A stretch of 64,000 nt of DNA from Podochytrium sp. JEL0797 (Eukaryota > Chytridiomycota > Chytridiomycetes > Chytridiales > Chytriomycetaceae), in the NCBI GenBank assembly GCA_027596195.1, contig JADGJG010000040.1:1-64000 (forward strand), given 5' to 3'. This document shows positions 59,501 to 64,000 of this stretch, piece after piece. How positions within the stretch are numbered: position 1 is the first letter of the stretch; each line of letters starts with the position of its first letter. Under the pieces are notes generated by a model. That model worked only from the letters and a program-made list of their open reading frames with translations. It ran no database searches and was not told the DNA's origin. The position numbers were made by a program, and so were the translations under genes.

Positions 59501-62449
59501 TATTGTTTGGAGATTCCGAGGTTGAGTGCGGAGGTAAAAACCACCATTTCTCCCCTTCCCCTTTTTCATGTAGTCACCTTCGAGAACGGAATCTAAACGG
59601 ATTTTTTCTGCTTCTCCCCTCCGGGGCTTTTTAGGTCCTCATCCTGCTCTGCTCCGTCGCCTCCGAATGGACCCCGCGCCCGCCCTCCTTCATTGGATAC
59701 TTTGGCTCGGACGCACTCCCCATCGTGTCTTACTTTGTCACCCTCGCGGGGGACACGGACCTCGACAACGACGCGACCCAAGACCCGGCCATCCTCGCCG
59801 CCAAGGAATCCATCCAACGCACCGCAATTGATTTCGTGACGGTTGTGGTGCAAACTCAACCGGGGCTTGGGACCATGTTTTTGGAGGGGACTGAGTCCGT
59901 AACGAGCCTGTCCACACCGGTGGGCGGGAAGAAACTAGGCGGTACGCGTGGTGTATCCAAAAAAGACGCCATCCCATCTGGATCCATCCTCTCCGCCGTC
60001 ACCCGCATTCTGAAAGACTGGAAATCGTTCATGAAGCTCCGACCCACCGTCGTCCCCGCCGTGTTGAGACTCCTCTGCGTGTTGTGGAAGGGAGCTTCCG
60101 AGTTCCAAGGCGCTCTCGCGCGGTTGAGACGTGTCGATGGGTTTTGGGACGCCTTGTGGCAGATTTTTGCGGCACCTACCGAGGCAGGAGAGGGTGTGCA
60201 GTGGTTGGATGTGTGTCGAGGCAGTTTGTACCTCATTTTCGCGAACGAGGTTTTCCACGCGGGAGCGGGACAAGTGGACGCGGTGGTGTTGAAGGCGGTC
60301 AAGAAGGTCGGAGACCTCTCGGCGATGCGGAGGGTGTTTGAGAGTGGGGTTGAGGAAGCCGCTGTGGAAGCCAAGAAGCGGCTGAGCGAGGTGATGCAGG
60401 AGGAAGGTGTTGTGATTGATTTGGAAGTATTCGAGAAGCCCCGCGTTGCTGGGTTGGAGGACGCGTTTCATACGTATGGGGAAGAGTTTTGGTACGACGT
60501 CGAGTTGCTGGAGGTGAAGGGTGCCGAGGTTTTAGAGACTAGGGAAGGCAGGTGTGTAGTGGAAGGAGTGAGGGAATTGAATGGGGTGATTTCGAAGGGA
60601 GTCGTGGATGTGGTTGGGGTGAAGGGGTTATGCTGTTTCTTGAAGATTGCCACGTTCAAGTTGGGTGCCTCCGTATGGGCGGGTGGGAACCCGGCAGAAG
60701 CGTTGGTGAAAGTGTGTACCTTGGTGTGCGAGATTCTCGGGAAGATGGATGATTTCTCGGTACAGAGGTTGCAAGTGTGTGCCGAGTTGAGTTCGCTGTT
60801 GACACTCTTGTTGAACCTCTGGGCCAAGGAAGTGGCTAAGCCTGGAGGTGCGGTGAAATCTCAGTTGGTTGGCCTCGCACCGCTTCTCGCGGCTCTTGAA
60901 ACGTGCGTCTCGAACCCGCGGTTCCGAGAATTTGTGTTTTCGAATCACCGACTCGCGCATTCGTTCTACAACCAAATCTGGACGTCTCATTTGGTTGTCG
61001 TGCGAGCCATTACGGAGATGACTGCGAATGGGAAGGAGGAGGGACAAGTGACGCGCATGTGTGCTGAATTTTGTTGCGCTGTCTTGCCGTATGCGGTTCG
61101 ACCCCTCGAACAGATCTTGGCGGCTCCGATGCAAGTACACACGGCGCATCATTCGATCGTGTTGACTTCTCTTGTGATGGAGTTGGTCATGTTTGTGGAT
61201 CAAACGGGGGACAAGGTGGATTCGTGTGTGGGGTTGCTCTGCGGTTCGGACCTCGTGTCGATTTTGATCAACTTTGTGTGCAGCGTTGGAGGAGGCGCGG
61301 ATTCGAACGACCTGTTTGAACTCGAGTTTTTGAACTGCGAAGCAGCGTTGCAACTGTTGCTACAATGCGCGCGCGTGAAGGAGTTGTCGGATTGTATGGT
61401 TTCGAATGGGTTGATGGCGTCGTTTTGTAACAGTGTGTTGTCGCAGCAGGTGGTGGAGTCGGGGATTGCGGGGTATATCGGGCAAGACCGTAACGCGGTG
61501 CATCGGTTGTGGTGTTTGATGGTCAAGGTTGTGAGTGCCGTGTTGAGGCGTGTGAGTGACCCGCAGTCGTTCCAGTGGAGTGTGGTTGGGTTCTTGAAGA
61601 TGCATTGGACGCAGGTGCAAGGGTTGCTCGGGGCGCCGTTTGAAACAGTGTTGAATTGCGGCGCGTTGGAGGAGATGGAGTGTTTTACCGAGTTGATGAG
61701 TGGGATGGTGGCTGCGAGTGTGTTGGTTGAGGATGGGGATGTGGATGATGCGTTTGTGGGGCAGTGTCGGGAAGTGATGGTGCATGTGTATCGACAGAGT
61801 GTGTACTTTTTGAGACATCCGGGCACGTTGAAGGCGCGGGCAGTGTATATGGGGCGAGAGGATATTGAAGGGGTCACGAGTGTGGGGGAGAAGGAGTTTC
61901 ATGATGTGTTTGTGAATCATGTGAAGGCTTTGGTGTTGTTGATTGGTGAGTTTGTTTTTTTGTTTTGGGTGGGTGGTCTAGAGGGGTTTTGCTGATGCCA
62001 TTTTTCAATTTGAACGACCAGACCGCAACGTTGTTTCCTTCCTCTGTGTCGCGTTCAACGTCGAAGCCTGTTTATCCATCGGCGACACATCGCGCTTCAC
62101 AAGCGAAGGCTTGACCATGAGCACCCTCTGTGAAAGCCTCGCACACGCCTGCGACACATTATCAAAGCCACAAACCCCACCGGCACCACAAGACCTTGTC
62201 CAACAAACCGCGTTCGATGCCGCCAACTTGTGCCTGTACGTGTCGCAGGTCATGAGTCTGATTCTGTGTTTTGTGATTGCGAGTCCCCTGACTGCGGCGG
62301 GGAGTGGGGAGGAAGGGCGGCGACGCGACGCCGAGGAGAATTTGGCGCAGACCAAGAATGTGATGGAGGTGATGGTGAGGGAGGGGAAGGGGGGTCAGGC
62401 TGTGAAGGAGGCTGTGAAGGAGATTGAGAGGATGTTGGAGCGGATTTGA
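56596..62449 (+). CDS. NUP188: Inner-ring scaffold nucleoporin, Nup188-like
   Basis: Five exons (56596-56728, 56844-59026, 59099-59533, 59635-61945, 62022-62449) join without frame break into about 1,829 residues, the size of Nup188/Nup192 (Nup205) family proteins. These are all-helical superhelical scaffolds of the nuclear pore inner ring that bind Nic96/Nup93. The sequence is helical throughout, with segments such as SIGVYATTLAFLELVLVMVR and IFPTYGSWRFARLGDKLSIG, then a long C-terminal helical array. I favour Nup188 over Nup192 on length and the GSW...KLSIGFKVLQIYNLVLRD segment, but the two are distant relatives. Codon use in the first 2 kb is strongly GC-rich (ALLRAF, AQLRGN region) compared with its neighbours. 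The first intron (56729-56843) holds short CTGGCATTGCC-type direct repeats. Confidence 0.65.
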
Positions 62450-62541
62450 GGTTTTGGAATTGAAAAGAAGAATAAATATTACTTTATTTTTTTGCGTATT
62501 ATCCAATATGAAAGGAAGAGAGAGAAAGGGGGGTTTCAAAG

Positions 62542-62967
62542 TCATTCCAGTTCCAATTGCTCAACGATTGCATCAAGCTGAAGTTGCAAACGCTTCAAGT
62601 GTTGCTCGGCAGCGGATTTAACCGTCTTTTTTAGTACACTTTGCAGCAGTGGGTATTCCTTTCGGCGAATGATTAGTTTGGGAAACAGCACGGCTGTGAC
62701 AATGTGCAGCGATTCCTTCATTTCACCAATCTCTTGGTGGATCGAAAGGGTGGGCGTGGTGCTTGATTCATGAGGTTGAGGAGATTCTTGCGACTTTTGA
62801 ATGGGGTCTTGCGAATCCTTGAGAATGATGAAGCGGGAGAAAGCTTCTGCGGCGCGTCTGTTTTGACAGTGTGTTGTTGGGAGTGTTGTGGATTCTGCAG
62901 GTTCATTGGGATTGCTTGAATGCTCGCTGGTTTGCAGCAAAGGGGAGTGGTGTGTTTCGGACATCAA
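62542..62967 (-). CDS. Unknown small protein with C-terminal coiled coil
   Basis: A single-exon minus-strand frame has two adjacent start Met codons at 62967 and 62964 (about 141 residues). The N-terminal half is Ser/Thr/Pro/His-rich and disordered. The C-terminal half is helical, with EIGEMKESLHIVTAVLFPKL and a leucine-periodic end (LKRLQLQLDAIVEQLELE). It is divergent from the following gene, with starts about 43 bases apart, suggesting a shared promoter. No family is recognised. Confidence 0.5.
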   Translation of the reverse strand: MMSETHHSPLLQTSEHSSNPNEPAESTTLPTTHCQNRRAAEAFSRFIILKDSQDPIQKSQESPQPHESSTTPTLSIHQEIGEMKESLHIVTAVLFPKLIIRRKEYPLLQSVLKKTVKSAAEQHLKRLQLQLDAIVEQLELE

Positions 62968-63009
62968 TTCGCGGAATTAATTTTTTTTCTTGTCCAAGTC
63001 CAAGTGAAA

Positions 63010-64000
63010 ATGGAGACAGTTTTCGCGACTCTCCGGGCGACACTCGAAAACGCAGAAAACGCCGCAAACAGCTGTGCACTGCAAGGCGACGACACGGCGC
63101 ACAAGCTGCGTGTTCTTGCCGACGACTTTGAGTTCAACCTTTCGCTTCTTCAAGAGAGAGACGAGGAACTCGAAAAGTGCGACGAGGCGATGCGTGTTTT
63201 GCGCAGAGAAGCGAGCGACAAGTAAACTACTATTTATTTATTTATTTATTTATTTGTTAAAGCTCTCCAAGAGACGCCCTCCTCTCAGACCTCCACATGC
63301 GCCTCGCTGACAAATCCGCCGACTTTGACAACCTCAAGGCATTCCACCACAACCAGGACATGCACCACACGGACCAGATGCGCAAAATCCGCCGTGATCA
63401 TGAAGTAGGGATCCTCACCTACGAAACATTGACCCCGAATTAAAGCGAATCAATCACAGGCCGCCATCCAGGAATACATCCAAACCGCATCCCTGAAACA
63501 GCAAGAAATGAACGACCTGCAAACAACCTGCGACTTGAAGATCAAATCATACACGGACGAAATCGCATCGCTGAGGTTTGGCGTTTCTGGGAACAAAGTC
63601 GAATCTCATTCAAACACCTAGAGACGTCGAAAAGAGATGGAAGGAAACCCAATGGGAACTAATGGACTACAAGAAACAAACCTCGACCGAACTCGCCCTT
63701 CTGAAACACGAACTCCACAAGGTTGTTTGCCTCCCAAAATCCCTTTCGAAAACTCGCCCCACTCATTCCCGTATCGAAACAACAGACCAGTCAGCAATTG
63801 GAGTCTCAATCCGCCTATCATGATTCCCAAACCTCCTTTGAACGAACAGAATTCGAATCCAAAGAAAAGGTTGTTTTTTCGCGAGGAGAAAAATCGATCG
63901 CTCGCGAATCACTGACTTTCCCCCCCTCAGACTCTCAAAACGCATATCCTCACGCTTCAACACGAAATTGAAACTCTCTCGGAAACGAACCTGAATCTCG
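63010..64000 (+). CDS. CCDC57-like coiled-coil protein, 3' end beyond window
   Basis: ATG 63010 opens METVFATLRATLENAENAAN. Exons at 63010-63221, 63272-63404, 63460-63575, 63622-63721, about 63794-63869 and 63932 onward keep phase and encode continuous coiled coil. The segment DFEFNLSLLQERDEELEKCD matches the N-terminal signature of CCDC57 (a DF-NL-LQERD-ELE-D pattern), a centriolar/ciliary protein of animals and flagellated protists. The protein would act in centriole or basal-body structure. A (TTTA)n microsatellite sits in the first intron (63229-63256). The gene runs off the window. The identity call is by pattern only. Confidence 0.6.

Overview
This window is nuclear DNA of a flagellated (zoosporic) fungus, most likely a chytrid. 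That placement is inference. It rests on genes split by many short GT-AG introns (mostly 35-110 bases), on fungal-style housekeeping genes (Sec24, Rad16, Ysc84-type SYLF, nucleoporins), and on two cilium/flagellum-associated genes (an IFT22/RABL5-like GTPase and a CCDC57-like coiled-coil protein). I see no rRNA, tRNA, CRISPR or bacterial operon signal.

Layout. 0-5.4 kb: a broken Rad16-like gene, a RhoGAP gene, an unresolved decayed stretch, and an intronless F-box-like/LRR gene. 5.4-7.6 kb: gene-poor, with a short perfect hairpin and a stray copy of the RhoGAP gene tail. 7.7-14.2 kb: Sec24 (9 exons) followed on the same strand by a Nup50/Nup2-type nucleoporin that carries two RanBP2-type zinc fingers. 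14.2-17.1 kb: mostly non-coding, with a cytochrome b561-like fragment. 17.1-22.3 kb: three minus-strand genes (Sel1-repeat protein, unknown acidic protein, NTF2/SnoaL-like protein). 23.3-25.5 kb: SYLF protein and a small unknown gene. 26-36.4 kb: all minus strand; a Cys-rich protein, three neighbouring related membrane-anchored proteins (one of about 1,600 residues with ~330-residue tandem repeats), and an RRM protein. 37.6-43.5 kb: ATP-grasp enzyme, repeat-rich spacer, two tandem BAG-domain paralogues, and an O-fucosyltransferase-like type II membrane protein.

The accessory core is 43.6-54.6 kb. It holds a pogo/Tigger-type DDE transposase gene, then a 10-exon gene for a ~2,342-residue protein whose C-terminus has the zinc ribbon and RuvC-III signature of TnpB/Fanzor nucleases. 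Just past its stop codon lies a ~0.9-kb element bounded by 32-base inverted repeats, followed by a giant poly-G/poly-C snap-back. This is the best candidate for an undescribed system.

54.8-64 kb: a small secreted protein made of two nearly identical Cys domains, IFT22, a Nup188-like scaffold nucleoporin, a small unknown gene, and a CCDC57-like gene cut by the window end.

Quality note: Rad16, Nup50 and IFT22 each need one to three single-base corrections, all in the direction of a missing base, whereas Sec24, the Nup188-like gene and the giant Fanzor-like gene read cleanly through all exons. Uncorrected sequencing indels are therefore as likely as true pseudogenes. Exon boundaries below were worked out by eye from splice consensus and frame continuity.
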